The notes beneath the pieces are model-generated. The model worked only from the letters and a program-made list of their open reading frames with translations. It had not been told where the DNA came from and made no database searches. This document shows, in pieces, positions 8,689-18,016 of a DNA stretch of 64,000 bases. Both the position numbers and the translations under genes were made by a program. The stretch covers positions 4,774,001-4,838,000 of the forward strand of contig OZ245848.1 of the NCBI GenBank assembly GCA_965228955.1, written 5' to 3'. The stretch is from JANSWY01 sp965228955 (GTDB lineage: Bacteria; Bacteroidota; Bacteroidia; Cytophagales; Cyclobacteriaceae). Each line of letters begins with the position of its first letter. The stretch's first letter is position 1.

Positions 8689-10896
8689 TTACTTCACAAT
8701 TATTCTAGCTGTTCTAGACTCCAGCTTCGAAATAAGCTCTACAACATAAATACCTTTTTCAAGACCTTGAGTCTTCACGGCAAAGAACCCCTGGCTTGCT
8801 GGCTTTATCAACTTCTGTTTCAAGACTACTTTCCCTTCTAGGTTAACAATACTGATTTGAACAGTATTTTGATCTCCAGTAGATGGAATAATCAAATCAG
8901 ATCCTGCTTGAACTGGGTTAGGGTAAAACTCAAGTTCTTCTACAACTGGTCTGTTGCTGGTAACAGTAAGATTGAAAAATTCATCTGCTAATGTAAACGC
9001 ATTAATTCCAATTTGCTCTCCCATTAATCGACCTGGTATATCATCTGCTGGTGGGTGGATACCTCCCCATATTCTGGAGAGACTTGTTTGATCAGAAGCG
9101 TCTCTATATGTAGCCCATTGCAAAGTAATATCCATACTTGGGCCATCTTCAAAGACTAAGAATTCGTTTTGGGGTGCTAAAAATTCACCAACTCCACCTG
9201 GGAAATACTCATCCCCGGTGAACATTGTCAATACTTCGGCAGCAGCTCTTGAATATGTAGAGTGCCCGGAAACATACCCCGCGAATGGCGGTGTAACAAA
9301 CGTTGGTCTCTGATATGGCCACCAGTTTTCCGCTAGTATCCAATCTACACCTGCCACGTCGGTATCAGGATCATCAATAAAATCCGGTCCCCTCCAGGCA
9401 TACAACTTGATTTTCCCGACATTTTCATCTCCTACTCCTGCTAATGGATCTCCACTCTCAACCAACTCAATGTATCCATCAAAAAGTGGAATACCCATAG
9501 GATCGTAGCTTGGCAGTGTCTCATCTGAACATTGTCCCTGGTCCGCCATATATCGAATAGCGGAAACCGGACGGATGTAGTCATAAAATCCTTTTACGCC
9601 CCATGCTGAGATAGCCGCATCATGCATTGCTCCACCAAGAGCTAAGTATGACATTACATCCCATTGTAAATCACTTAACGGTTCTCCCTGACCTTTGTAT
9701 TGTTTTGTGCAAAGTGGATGATCGCTGACATAGTTTAATATTGTAAACCAGTGACCAGGAGGCGTCTCTGAATCTGGACCATCAGCCCAGAATTCTGCCA
9801 ATACTCTACCGTAATCTCCTCTCGGTACAGTTTGCGTAGGATATGGTTCGTTAGTAACCGGGTTAATTGCTCTTCCCTCGCTTGGGTCACCACCATTGAA
9901 TAAATCATAAAAGTCGTAGTGCTCATCAAAGGTTGTTGGAAGTTCGGAGATATTTCCAATAGAAGCGGGTGAAATATCCCACATTACGCCATCATCAGGA
10001 TCAAGATGTGCTGACCAAATAGACACCAATGCAAAACCCCATTTATATGGATTGATATCTTCAATTGACAGATCATCAATATAAGGAGGTTCTCCCGGAT
10101 TATGATATGTCCACCATTCAGAACCGTCTCTTTGCTGTATAGTTAAATCAGTTGTAGTCAGAGCAAATGGCTCCACCATACCCCACTCCGGACTTAAAAA
10201 TTCAGGAGCAAAAGGAATTGGGTTTCCAGACTGATCAATAAAAGACTCAAGTGCTAAAGGTTGCCATCTGTTTGGGTCAATTATATCTGGGTTCCCTGGC
10301 TCCTCCGGCATAAGTGGTGGGTTAACTGGCTGATAAATTAAATTGGCATACTCAAACGATTCATTTGAACCATCAGTCAAACCAAAATCAATGATACATT
10401 GTGCCAGGTAGTTACCTACAGATGCCGGTGAGTTATTTTCCTGATAGTTGGTGTCAGTGAAGTCAGCATCATATCCAAGTTCTTCAAACAGCTGATCAAA
10501 TGCAGCAAGAGTTTCAATTGAACCAGGAGAAAATGCGAACCTGTGTCTTAATAGTCTGTACGCTGCATAACTCATGGTCTCCTCCTGAGCAGCCTGAATA
10601 TCTTCTGGTGTGTCTATACCAGAAAACGCACAATTGTAGCCTCCGAAAGACTGGCCAAGGAACATAGTTTCTGAGTTCTCATCATAAATGGCCCATGAAT
10701 CGTACATGGCCATAGACGTATGAAACAGGTTCCTTGCGTGAACTGTAGGACGTGCAAAATCATTTCTGATGGCTTCAAGCAATTCCTCGTTCCATTGTCT
10801 TGCTACAGAGTGTTGAGCGGTGGCGTTAAACGCAAAAAAACAGCTCACTAGCATGAGCAGAGCAAGTTTAACTCCATCAATTTTCATCTTCCTCAT
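8689..10896 (-). CDS. Secreted vanadium-dependent haloperoxidase/PAP2-like protein with T9SS sorting tail
   Basis: A signal peptide (to ...NATAQ, about 28) is followed by a long all-helical domain. It carries the phosphatase/vanadate pocket motifs: basic and aromatic FYDYIRPVSAIRYM (about 445), SGHSTYSRAAAEV (about 540) and GGIHPPADD with the catalytic-type His (about 605). This is the layout of the vanadium chloroperoxidase/PAP2 family. The C-terminus (about 650-735; FYPNPV ... GIYVVEL) is a type A type-IX-secretion sorting domain, so the enzyme is exported to the surface or medium. True haloperoxidase versus phosphatase activity cannot be decided here. It is monocistronic. Confidence 0.87.
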   Translation of the reverse strand: MRKMKIDGVKLALLMLVSCFFAFNATAQHSVARQWNEELLEAIRNDFARPTVHARNLFHTSMAMYDSWAIYDENSETMFLGQSFGGYNCAFSGIDTPEDIQAAQEETMSYAAYRLLRHRFAFSPGSIETLAAFDQLFEELGYDADFTDTNYQENNSPASVGNYLAQCIIDFGLTDGSNESFEYANLIYQPVNPPLMPEEPGNPDIIDPNRWQPLALESFIDQSGNPIPFAPEFLSPEWGMVEPFALTTTDLTIQQRDGSEWWTYHNPGEPPYIDDLSIEDINPYKWGFALVSIWSAHLDPDDGVMWDISPASIGNISELPTTFDEHYDFYDLFNGGDPSEGRAINPVTNEPYPTQTVPRGDYGRVLAEFWADGPDSETPPGHWFTILNYVSDHPLCTKQYKGQGEPLSDLQWDVMSYLALGGAMHDAAISAWGVKGFYDYIRPVSAIRYMADQGQCSDETLPSYDPMGIPLFDGYIELVESGDPLAGVGDENVGKIKLYAWRGPDFIDDPDTDVAGVDWILAENWWPYQRPTFVTPPFAGYVSGHSTYSRAAAEVLTMFTGDEYFPGGVGEFLAPQNEFLVFEDGPSMDITLQWATYRDASDQTSLSRIWGGIHPPADDIPGRLMGEQIGINAFTLADEFFNLTVTSNRPVVEELEFYPNPVQAGSDLIIPSTGDQNTVQISIVNLEGKVVLKQKLIKPASQGFFAVKTQGLEKGIYVVELISKLESRTARIIVK

Positions 10897-11020
10897 CTTT
10901 TTCCAATTTTAAAAATGACCACTAAATTATAAATTCTAGAACAATTTTCAGCATGATTTTAGTCAGGCAAATAACATCTATAGTATGACCCTGAAAACCA
11001 AATATTAGTTGCTTGAAACA

Positions 11021-11045
11021 AAAAAAGCCATTCAAACGAATGGCT
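11021..11045 (-). terminator. Terminator of the small outer-membrane protein gene
   Basis: A perfect 8-bp stem AGCCATTC-aaac-GAATGGCT (11026-11045) is followed by a T-run on the minus strand, just past the stop of the 11069-11527 gene. Confidence 0.75.
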
Positions 11046-11068
11046 CTAACTATATCTTGTGATTTAAA

Positions 11069-11527
11069 CTATCTGGCTGACGTAAACCTGAACCTTGCCG
11101 TGAAGCCCCAGTTATCCGTAAGAAAGTCACCTTCCGTTAAAATTAATGATGGTCTCCAGTCAAAACCAACGGTAAGTGGAAAATCAAATGTATACTCTGC
11201 TCCGAAATTCCCGGCAGCACCAATTTCTAAATCATCGCCAAACCACATTTCAGGCCCTACTCCAGGATAGAACTTCAGGCCAGAGCCACCTTCTAATTGA
11301 AACATCCAATCAAAATAGGCCGCAACACCGAATGGTGTGTTATCTGTATCAAAGTATAAACTTGGATGCAATCTTGGTTTAGCTGCAATTGGCAGGGTAG
11401 CATCAACTCCAAAAGCATGTCCAGCTCTTAGTCCCAATTCTAATCCTGATTGAGCCTTAGACTCTTGCACAGTAAGTAATAAAACAAAAAAAGCTAGAAG
11501 AGATAAGATTCGTATTTTCATTTTCAT
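11069..11527 (-). CDS. Small predicted outer-membrane beta-barrel protein
   Basis: 152 residues with a clear signal peptide (MKMKIRILSLLAFFVLLL... cut near SKAQ). The remainder alternates aromatic and small residues in short strands (GLELGLRAGHAFGV, FGVAAYFDWMF, WGFTARFRF), ending in Phe-rich strands, as in small beta-barrels of the Bacteroidota outer membrane. No enzymatic motif is visible and I do not recognise a named family. It stands alone with its own terminator. Confidence 0.65.
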   Translation of the reverse strand: MKMKIRILSLLAFFVLLLTVQESKAQSGLELGLRAGHAFGVDATLPIAAKPRLHPSLYFDTDNTPFGVAAYFDWMFQLEGGSGLKFYPGVGPEMWFGDDLEIGAAGNFGAEYTFDFPLTVGFDWRPSLILTEGDFLTDNWGFTARFRFTSAR

Positions 11528-11722
11528 CTTAAGTTTGATTGATCAATTGTTGTGTGAGCTAACGCTCTTTTCAAGGCAGAAAGATATGGATTTGTAGTCA
11601 ATATATTTAAGAAGATGCCAGATTAACTTTTATTGATTTGTGGTTTCAATTGGTATGAATGTACCCAGACGGTCGACAGCCATTTACCATTTATTGAGTT
11701 TTACCATCAAAAAACTTAAAAT

Positions 11723-12268
11723 ATGAAAAGAATATTAACACTTGGATTAATCATCTGTACCTTTCAAGCATTTTCACAGATCAGCAACGAACCAAACCCA
11801 AATGCACCAAAGGAATTGAGTCAGTTTAATTTCCTGGTTGGGGACTGGGATGTTCTTGGAGAAACTTTAACTGCTGATGGATCTTACAGTGAATGGTCGG
11901 CAACATGGAAAGGCTATTTTTTACAAAGTGGCTACATCTTTGCTGATGAATTTGAGGTGCCAGATGGACAGGGCGGTTTCTATTTTGCTGGTACTACATA
12001 TCGCGTTTTCAATACGGAAAAGCAAGAATGGCAAATGTGTTTTGCAGATGCTTTGAAAGGGACATGGGCTACTGTTTTTCATGGAAAATTTGATGAAAAG
12101 GGTGCCAAATTCGTTTACAATGATTCAGATCGTAAAGGTGAGTTTATGGGGATTATCAAATTCTATGACATCACTGAGAACAGTTTTAAATGGAGCATCG
12201 ATAAAAGTCACGACAAGGGAGAAACCTGGGTATATCAAGAAACTAAAATGACGGTCACAAGAAAATAA
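11723..12268 (+). CDS. Secreted DUF1579-like lipocalin-fold protein
   Basis: 181 residues with a signal peptide (MKRILTLGLIICTFQAFSQ). The mature part starts LSQFNFLVGDWDVLGET, the 'F-L-x-G-x-W' opening typical of DUF1579 and related lipocalin-like proteins, and continues as predicted beta strands (YRVFNTEKQEWQMC, WSIDKSHDKGETW). Function unknown; such proteins are often small-molecule binders. No operon partner. A strong hairpin follows directly. Confidence 0.65.
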   Translation: MKRILTLGLIICTFQAFSQISNEPNPNAPKELSQFNFLVGDWDVLGETLTADGSYSEWSATWKGYFLQSGYIFADEFEVPDGQGGFYFAGTTYRVFNTEKQEWQMCFADALKGTWATVFHGKFDEKGAKFVYNDSDRKGEFMGIIKFYDITENSFKWSIDKSHDKGETWVYQETKMTVTRK

Positions 12269-12273
12269 TTGAA

Positions 12274-12299
12274 GTCCGGAGCTTTCAATAGCTCCGGAC
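12274..12299. terminator. Shared terminator hairpin
   Basis: A perfect 10-bp stem GTCCGGAGCT-ttcaat-AGCTCCGGAC lies between convergent genes (stops at 12268 and 12306). The T-tract is weak on both strands, but the position supports a shared terminator. Confidence 0.65.
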
Positions 12300-12305
12300 C
12301 TATAT

Positions 12306-13286
12306 CTATTCGAGCAGCCTCAATATTTCTGCAGAATGAATTTTTGTCGAATCCAGTTCCAATGCTTTTTGATAATTCTCTTTGGCTTTCTTTAATTCTC
12401 CCGTATAAGCCAAAACACCTCCAAGTGAGGAATATACTGAAGACTCATTAGGGAATTCTTTAGCGTTCCGCTCCATTATTGCTAATGCATCCTCATACTT
12501 ATCTTGTTTTAGCAGCAAATAACCAACCATATTTAATGACTGGACATCTGTTTTGCTATTACCTTTTAGGTTCTCAAATTTTGAGAAAGCTGTCTTTAAT
12601 CCACCTTCTAAATAAGCATTGTGTATTTGCCTTGATGGACTATCAGCTCTTCCCAGGAAATTGCTAAAGTTGCCAGCGTTTATTCGTTTGGCCAGAATGC
12701 TAAATTCCAGTCGCACAAGGTCTCCAACACCCGTCATACCTTCCACTACTCTACTCCATCTTTCTCCCATTACACCATAATCCTTTCTATTAAGCTCGTA
12801 ACTCCCGGTAAAAATCACCTGATCATCCCCTCGGATATCCTTCATAGCCCCCAGAACTTTATCTATTTTTATGGTCACTTCTTTCGTTACATCTTTAATT
12901 GTCAAGTCCCCCAAAACCTCAATACCTTCCCCGGAAGCTTTTGAAGATTTACTAATGAAGTTGATCTCCGGAAATGCTTCTGCATTAAACCAATGAGGAG
13001 ACTTAAGGTCTTTATCTCTCCATTCATTATTGGTATCAATACTCGAAACAGAAATTCGAAATGAGACCGAGGTGTTTTCAAGATTTTCCGGATCATAATA
13101 TACCGCACCACTGAAGTCGGAGAAATCACCTCGAACATCTGCATACCCCATGTAGGTCGCAATGAAATTCATGTAACTGTGTGACGCCTCAATTGGATAT
13201 ACATGTTTAATAGAAAAATCCTTGATTTGCGAATAGCTAAGTTGCATAACCGAGAGCAACAGAGATGTAATAATTAATCTTTTCAT
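12306..13286 (-). CDS. YceI-domain protein fused to a TPR tail
   Basis: 326 residues. A signal peptide (to YSQ, about 19) is followed by a YceI lipocalin-like domain (about 25-200): VDIEASHSYMNFIATYMGYADVRG-type start, PHWFNAEAFPEI, and LTIKDVTKEVTI. This fold binds polyisoprenoid-like lipids. After a linker, residues about 235-326 form two or three tetratricopeptide units (EDALAIMERNAKEFPNES, GELKKAKENYQKALELDST). YceI proteins normally stop after the lipocalin, so the TPR fusion is the notable point. Cell location is periplasmic by inference. Confidence 0.78.
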   Translation of the reverse strand: MKRLIITSLLLSVMQLSYSQIKDFSIKHVYPIEASHSYMNFIATYMGYADVRGDFSDFSGAVYYDPENLENTSVSFRISVSSIDTNNEWRDKDLKSPHWFNAEAFPEINFISKSSKASGEGIEVLGDLTIKDVTKEVTIKIDKVLGAMKDIRGDDQVIFTGSYELNRKDYGVMGERWSRVVEGMTGVGDLVRLEFSILAKRINAGNFSNFLGRADSPSRQIHNAYLEGGLKTAFSKFENLKGNSKTDVQSLNMVGYLLLKQDKYEDALAIMERNAKEFPNESSVYSSLGGVLAYTGELKKAKENYQKALELDSTKIHSAEILRLLE

Positions 13287-13346
13287 AGAGTTTTTTAATT
13301 CAATTAAACCCTATTTAATAACTAGATTCGCCCAATCCGATAAGAT

Positions 13347-14501
13347 TTACCCTTGTACAACTTCCTTTTTATAGGTAGATGGATTCATTCCTGTATTCTT
13401 TTTGAAAGCATTGTTGAAAGAATTCTTGTTATTGAACCCAACAGCAAAAGCAATCTCCAGCATATTCCTATTTTCAGCTTCAATGATCAATTTTTTGGCT
13501 TCTTTTACTCTATATGCATTGATGTAATCGAAAAAGCTTTGATTCAATTTTTCATTAATTACCTGCGACAGATGGTGTCTTGAAATTTCTAAAGATTCAG
13601 CCAGATCGTTAAGCCTTAATTCGCTATTTCTGTAAATTTTATCCTGCTGCACTTTAACCTCCAATTTTTTCAAATATTCAACTGCAACCTGATCCGGTAA
13701 GCTTGACTTTTCATATTTTATTTTTGGAATAATGTCTTCCAAATAAAGCACAGAATTAGGAAATCTTATTGTGCGGTAAATGATGCCATAAACAATGAAT
13801 ACCATTGGAATCACATAGAAATAATCAGCATTCCTGCGATAGTCTCTGGTGAAAAATTGATAAGCGATAAAAAGTGAACACAACCCAATGGTTACTGCCG
13901 CCCCACTCAGCAAAAACTTCTGGGTCTTAAATAACTGGCTGTTAATATTGGAATTTGACTGAAAACTTTGCTTTCGAAAAGAAGCAGTCTCATAATATGC
14001 GAATATCAAATACACCAGCGCATGAAGAAACTGTAAGCCAAATATGCTCCCAAATGTGAAATGCTTCCAGGTTATTGGTTCTCTGTTCCAGTCATCAAAC
14101 ACTGTAAGCATACCGTAATCCACAGACCTTTTTGTTAACCAACCATCAAAAATCAATGGAAGAAAAAGTGTAAATATTATAAAAGGTAAAAAATGGATTA
14201 AGTAAGACCAATTGAATTTATAATTCCCAATTAGTGATGCTCTGCTATATAAAAGAATAAGAGGCCCCACCAACAACCAGGAACCATATCTGGTGCCATA
14301 CACAAAACTATATTCAGCATCGAGTTTACTTCTGATCAGTAGGAATTCAAGTTGATACCAGGCAAACGCCAGCAACAAAAAAGCCAATGACCAATTCGCT
14401 ATTTTATTCCTGTTTTTATTGATTCCAATCACAAAAAGCAGAAACAAACATTGACCAACGCTCAGGATTAGTAGTATAGATATGAAATCAAGAGAACTCA
14501 T
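13347..14501 (-). CDS. Membrane-bound AraC-family transcriptional regulator (7TM-AraC)
   Basis: 384 residues. The N-terminal half holds about seven hydrophobic membrane segments (SILLILSVGQCLFLLFVIG, WSLAFLLLAFAWYQL, LIHFLPFIIFTLFLP and others). The C-terminal 100 residues are an AraC HTH pair: LNDLAESLEISRHHLSQVINE and ...EIAFAVGFNNKNSFNNAFKKNTGMNPSTYKKE. This architecture senses a signal in the membrane and regulates transcription directly. It lies next to the YceI-TPR gene on the same strand with a 60-base gap, so that gene is a possible target. Confidence 0.85.
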   Translation of the reverse strand: MSSLDFISILLILSVGQCLFLLFVIGINKNRNKIANWSLAFLLLAFAWYQLEFLLIRSKLDAEYSFVYGTRYGSWLLVGPLILLYSRASLIGNYKFNWSYLIHFLPFIIFTLFLPLIFDGWLTKRSVDYGMLTVFDDWNREPITWKHFTFGSIFGLQFLHALVYLIFAYYETASFRKQSFQSNSNINSQLFKTQKFLLSGAAVTIGLCSLFIAYQFFTRDYRRNADYFYVIPMVFIVYGIIYRTIRFPNSVLYLEDIIPKIKYEKSSLPDQVAVEYLKKLEVKVQQDKIYRNSELRLNDLAESLEISRHHLSQVINEKLNQSFFDYINAYRVKEAKKLIIEAENRNMLEIAFAVGFNNKNSFNNAFKKNTGMNPSTYKKEVVQG

Positions 14502-14623
14502 AATCTAAATGTAGTAATTCCGAAACTAAACTATATCGAAGTTCTGATAAGCGGTAACGGAAAAATTTAGAGAAGTAAAAATTATTGCAAAAAACTCTTT
14601 CGCGTAAAACTTTAGGAAGGAGG

Positions 14624-14697
14624 TGGAGCTAGGGGGATTCGAACCCCCGGCCTCTACACTGCCAGTGTAGCGCTCTAGCCAGCTGAGCTATAGCCCC
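14624..14697 (-). tRNA. tRNA-Ala (anticodon GGC)
   Basis: 74 nt on the minus strand. The acceptor stem GGGGCTA pairs with TAGCTCC (one G-T), the D-arm is GCTCAGCTGG, the anticodon stem CTACA/TGTAG surrounds loop CTGGCAG with anticodon GGC, and the T-loop is GTTCGAATC. The discriminator is A and CCA is not encoded. The 288 bases to the response-regulator gene hold no convincing gene. Confidence 0.95.
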
Positions 14698-14963
14698 AAG
14701 AGTCGACAAATATATAGATTTAAAGCTTTTAGAAAGATTGAAACTCTATTTTTTGAGAATTCTGGAATATCCAATTAACAATTTCGCTTGAAAATACGCA
14801 AGGCACAAAAGCAGGGTTAACACAGTGATAATCAAGCAAAATGACCTCTCTTGATTGTTCAAACCCATTGTTAACCATTCTTCATTTTCAGTTAATAAAA
14901 TAATAAGAGCCTTTCGGGATTTGCTAACAGTACCCAAATATTTCATTAACAATTAATCACAAC

Positions 14964-14981
14964 CTTTACAGAAACCTTACA
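14964..14981 (+). promoter_or_regulatory. Weak 11-bp-spaced repeat before the response regulator
   Basis: CTTTACA (14964-14970) and CCTTACA (14975-14981) are spaced 11 bp and end five bases before the ATG at 14986. The pair resembles the Pho-box-like units described for phnG, but no -7 box follows at the expected position, so it could be an autoregulatory operator or chance. Confidence 0.3.
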
Positions 14982-14985
14982 TAAG

Positions 14986-15720
14986 ATGAAAGAAGCTACC
15001 ATTACCATTATTGATGATGAGAAAGATATTCTTGAACTTCTTAGATATAATTTCGAACGGGAGCGGGTGCAAGTTCATACATTCACATCTGGATTTAAAG
15101 GATTAGAATTTATCCAAAATAACAGACCCAGTGCAGTTATCTGTGATTGGATGCTGGAAGACATTGACGGGATTGAAATTTGCCGACAATTAAAGAGTGA
15201 CAAAAACTACTCTAACATCCCTTTTATAATGCTAACAGCTCGTGACAGTGAGATTGATGCCGTTACTGCATTGGAATTGGGAGCAGATGATTTTATTCCC
15301 AAGCCAGTGAGAGTAAGAGAATTAATTTCCAGGGTTAAGAAGAGCGTAAAAAAGGCCAAAAATGAGCCTAAAGCAATTCAGGCTAATGTTGCGCCGGTCC
15401 TTAAGTCGGAAGACAACAGTCCAAGCCACGAGTTAAAAGTCTTTAAAAATCTGACAATTGATGCTGAAAAATACAAGGCATATATTGATGATGAGACGCT
15501 CAATCTTACGCATTCAGAGTTTAAGTTGCTCTATCTTTTTGTGAACAAACCTGGAAAAGTATATTCTAGAAATCAGATCATAGAAAAGCTTAATGGCATT
15601 GATTACATAGTTACTGAAAGGTCTATTGATGTGCAGATTGTGGGGCTTAGAAAGAAGCTTGGGAAGTATAGCGATTACCTTGAAACCGTAAGAGGAATTG
15701 GTTACCGACTTGGTGAATGA
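14986..15720 (+). CDS. PhoB-like OmpR-family response regulator (orphan)
   Basis: 244 residues. The receiver domain (1 to about 122) has the acidic pocket IIDDEKD, phospho-acceptor Asp in ICDWMLEDIDG (about D53), the Thr/Ser switch in IMLTARDS and the conserved Lys in IPKPV. A linker of about 25 residues leads to the winged-helix domain (about 150-244) with LTHSEFKLLYLF, RSIDVQIVGLRKKLG and the closing TVRGIGYRL. This matches PhoB/PhoP-type regulators. No histidine kinase is adjacent. It sits 118 bases upstream of the C-P lyase operon, and 11-bp-phased repeats lie before several genes here, so a role as phosphate-starvation regulator is the natural inference. Confidence 0.85.
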   Translation: MKEATITIIDDEKDILELLRYNFERERVQVHTFTSGFKGLEFIQNNRPSAVICDWMLEDIDGIEICRQLKSDKNYSNIPFIMLTARDSEIDAVTALELGADDFIPKPVRVRELISRVKKSVKKAKNEPKAIQANVAPVLKSEDNSPSHELKVFKNLTIDAEKYKAYIDDETLNLTHSEFKLLYLFVNKPGKVYSRNQIIEKLNGIDYIVTERSIDVQIVGLRKKLGKYSDYLETVRGIGYRLGE

Positions 15721-15765
15721 CAAACTTTCAAAACTCTAACAAATCTTTAAAACTATTTATTAAAT

Positions 15766-15811
15766 CTTATCTACTCGCTAACATGGCCTGAACAATGCAG
15801 GAATACTTTTG
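15766..15811 (+). promoter_or_regulatory. Pho-box-like promoter of the phn C-P lyase operon
   Basis: Three 7-bp units at 11-bp spacing, CTTATCT (15766), GCTAACA (15777) and CTGAACA (15788-15794), are followed after 9 bases by a perfect -7 box TACTTTTG (15804-15811). The phnG ATG is 27 bases further. PhoB-class activators bind 7+4 bp direct repeats placed upstream of the core promoter element, which is this geometry. The same geometry recurs at four other loci in the window. Confidence 0.6.
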
Positions 15812-15838
15812 ATTCATCGAAAATAAAGTATTCATTGC

Positions 15839-16258
15839 ATGAAAAATGTAGACTATATAATCATAGAAGGTGATCTTGAAAGGATCAAAGGTTTCGTTCA
15901 ACAAATGGAATCTCAGTACGAAATCAAGATTACCAAATCTCCCAATATCTGCCTCACAATGGTTAAAGCTGAAGATAGCCTTGAGCACCAACCATTCTAT
16001 TTAGGAGAGGCACTCACCACAGAAACTGAAGTTGCTATTAACGGTGTAACTGGTTCAGGTATTTGCATCGGTGATGAACCACAAAGATCATATTGCTTGG
16101 CAGTTTTTGATGCCTTAATTCAGTTTAGTGATGACCACTCACCTGCAATCAATGATTTCCTATCTGCCGAGTACCAATCGATTCTTGAAAAAGAGAAAGA
16201 AGAGCAACACCAGATCTTAAGAACTCAGGTGGATTTCAAACTAATGGAACAAGCATAG
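15839..16258 (+). CDS. phnG: C-P lyase subunit PhnG
   Basis: Subunit of the RPnTP synthase complex (PhnG2H2I2J2), which with ATP and phosphonate yields ribose 1-alkylphosphonate 5-triphosphate. The family motif FYLGEALTTETEVAINGVTGSG (about residues 52-73) and the following GDEPQRSYCLAVFDAL match PhnG. The length of 139 residues is slightly short of E. coli PhnG (about 150). It is the first gene of the operon, behind a Pho-box-like promoter, with phnH following after two bases. Confidence 0.9.
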   Translation: MKNVDYIIIEGDLERIKGFVQQMESQYEIKITKSPNICLTMVKAEDSLEHQPFYLGEALTTETEVAINGVTGSGICIGDEPQRSYCLAVFDALIQFSDDHSPAINDFLSAEYQSILEKEKEEQHQILRTQVDFKLMEQA

Positions 16259-16260
16259 AA

Positions 16261-16851
16261 ATGATAAGAGAAACAAAATACGATGAAGTGTTTGAAGCGC
16301 AGGAACACTTCAGATTAATAATGGACGCAATGGCCAAACCAGGTTCCATCAAAACACTTGATTCTGAGATCACTGTTTATGAAGGTTTTAGCAAAGCCTC
16401 TGCTTTAATAGGATTTGCATTACTGGATAGCAACACAAGTTTTTATCAGAACTATGACGAAAACCTAGACCAATATTTGATCTTAAATACTTCTTCTTCT
16501 CCAAAGTCTCCTGAGAATGCTGATTTTCTATTCCTAAAAGAATCAAATATTGAGCTTGAAGCAATTGAAGAAGCTGCCATAGGCGAACCTGAATACCCGG
16601 AAAAAGGAGCTTTTTTGATTATTGAAGTGAGCAAGATTTCTGATGAAGCATTTTCCAAAAGCCTGGAGTTAATTCTGAAAGGACCGGGCGTCAAAGGAAG
16701 CAAGAGCATTCATGTTGGTGGTTTGAAAACGAAAGTTCTTGAAGCAATACAAGAAAAAAATATGGAATACCCTCTGGGTGTCGACACCATTCTTACAGAT
16801 TCTTCCGGAACTCTAGTATGTATACCTCGATCTAATCAATTCACATTTTAA
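16261..16851 (+). CDS. phnH: C-P lyase subunit PhnH
   Basis: Structural subunit of the C-P lyase core complex. Recognisable PhnH features are the N-terminal FRLIMDAMAKPGSI (about residues 18-31), KGPGVKGSKSIHVGG (about 139-153) and the C-terminal YPLGVDTILTDSSGTLVCIPR. At 196 residues it has the normal family length. It is separated by 2 bases from phnG and 11 bases from phnI, so it is translationally coupled in one operon. Confidence 0.92.
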   Translation: MIRETKYDEVFEAQEHFRLIMDAMAKPGSIKTLDSEITVYEGFSKASALIGFALLDSNTSFYQNYDENLDQYLILNTSSSPKSPENADFLFLKESNIELEAIEEAAIGEPEYPEKGAFLIIEVSKISDEAFSKSLELILKGPGVKGSKSIHVGGLKTKVLEAIQEKNMEYPLGVDTILTDSSGTLVCIPRSNQFTF

Positions 16852-16862
16852 AATCTGAAACT

Positions 16863-18005
16863 ATGGGATATGTAGCAGTAAAAGGCGGTACAGAAGCCAT
16901 TGCGAATGCAAAAGAACTAGTTGAATTCTACCGACTAAAAGAAAACACCTCACCAATCACTGTGAATCAATTGAAATCTCAGTTTCGATTGGCAATTGAC
17001 AAAATCATGGGAGAAGGCTCCTTCTATGCTCCTGAATATGGGGCTCTTGCACTAAAACAAGTAGAGGGAGACGTGTTGGAGGCCGCCTTCATCATGAGAG
17101 CATATAGAGCCACTTTATCTAGAAAATATTATTCAGAGGTAATCGATACTGAGGGAATGTTTGTGCAAAGGAGAATCTCATCTTCCTTTAGAGATATTCC
17201 TGGTGGACAAATACTAGGTCCAACAAGAGATTATACTCAAAGAATGCTGGATACATCATTAGTTGAAGAGGGTGATGAAGATATCAAAGAATTCCTACAG
17301 GATTTCCAACAGAATGTAGAAGGTGTTGAATTAAAAGAAATCAAGTCATTTTCCAAAGTAATAGACATCCTTCAGGAGCAGGGATTAATGAGAGGTGTCA
17401 ATAATGGTGAAGACACCAAATTGGTAGATGTTACCCGAGAGGCTATCAAGTTTCCAGCTCCAAGATCAGCACGGTTGCAAATGCTTGCCAGAGCGGAAAC
17501 CGGAGGAATTATGGCCATGGGTTACAGCAGCATGAGAGGGCATGGAAGTGTCCACCCTACTGTTGGAGAATTGAGAGTTGGAATGGTTAAAGTGAATGTC
17601 AGAGATGCCAATGGTAGAATTAGGTACATCGGAAAAATAAAAGTGACAGAAGCTGAAATGATTTCCAAAACTGGATCAAATCCAAAAGATAAAGCTCCTT
17701 ACTACTCAATCGGATATGGATTGTGCTTTGGTCAGAATGAAACGAAAGGAATCTGTATGGGGATTTTGGACCGAGCAATGAGAATTCCAGGAAACAATGC
17801 TCCATCCAATGACCAGGAGTTTGTCCTCTATCACACTGAGGGAATTGAAGCAATGGGATTCACCAATCACCTTAAGCTCCCTCACTATGTGACTTTCCAA
17901 TCAGGTCTAAATAACCTGAGAAATGCGATAGACAGAAATGAGAGCAAAAAGGAAGAACCAAAGAAAACATCTGAAAATGTAATTGAGGCCGTAGAGGACC
18001 TGTAA
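16863..18005 (+). CDS. phnI: C-P lyase subunit PhnI (RPnTP synthase/nucleosidase)
   Basis: The nucleosidase subunit that displaces adenine from ATP with the phosphonate. It starts MGYVAVKGGTEAIANA as in all PhnI, with AYRATLSR, SSSFRDIPGGQILGPTRDY and MGYSSMRGHGS-VHPTVGELRVG downstream. The pair H336/H341 in NHLKLPH corresponds to the two E. coli PhnI histidines (H328/H333) that hold a metal at the PhnI-PhnJ interface, so this side of the active site is intact. A 35-residue acidic/basic C-terminal tail follows. That retention contrasts with the neighbouring PhnJ. Confidence 0.94.
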   Translation: MGYVAVKGGTEAIANAKELVEFYRLKENTSPITVNQLKSQFRLAIDKIMGEGSFYAPEYGALALKQVEGDVLEAAFIMRAYRATLSRKYYSEVIDTEGMFVQRRISSSFRDIPGGQILGPTRDYTQRMLDTSLVEEGDEDIKEFLQDFQQNVEGVELKEIKSFSKVIDILQEQGLMRGVNNGEDTKLVDVTREAIKFPAPRSARLQMLARAETGGIMAMGYSSMRGHGSVHPTVGELRVGMVKVNVRDANGRIRYIGKIKVTEAEMISKTGSNPKDKAPYYSIGYGLCFGQNETKGICMGILDRAMRIPGNNAPSNDQEFVLYHTEGIEAMGFTNHLKLPHYVTFQSGLNNLRNAIDRNESKKEEPKKTSENVIEAVEDL

Positions 18006-18016
18006 ATAATAAATCA

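Noticed and set aside
14746..14952. A 68-residue minus-strand ORF with hydrophobic stretches between tRNA-Ala and the response regulator.
   Set aside because: No start context, no recognisable family, and composition like AT-rich intergenic DNA; not convincing as a gene.
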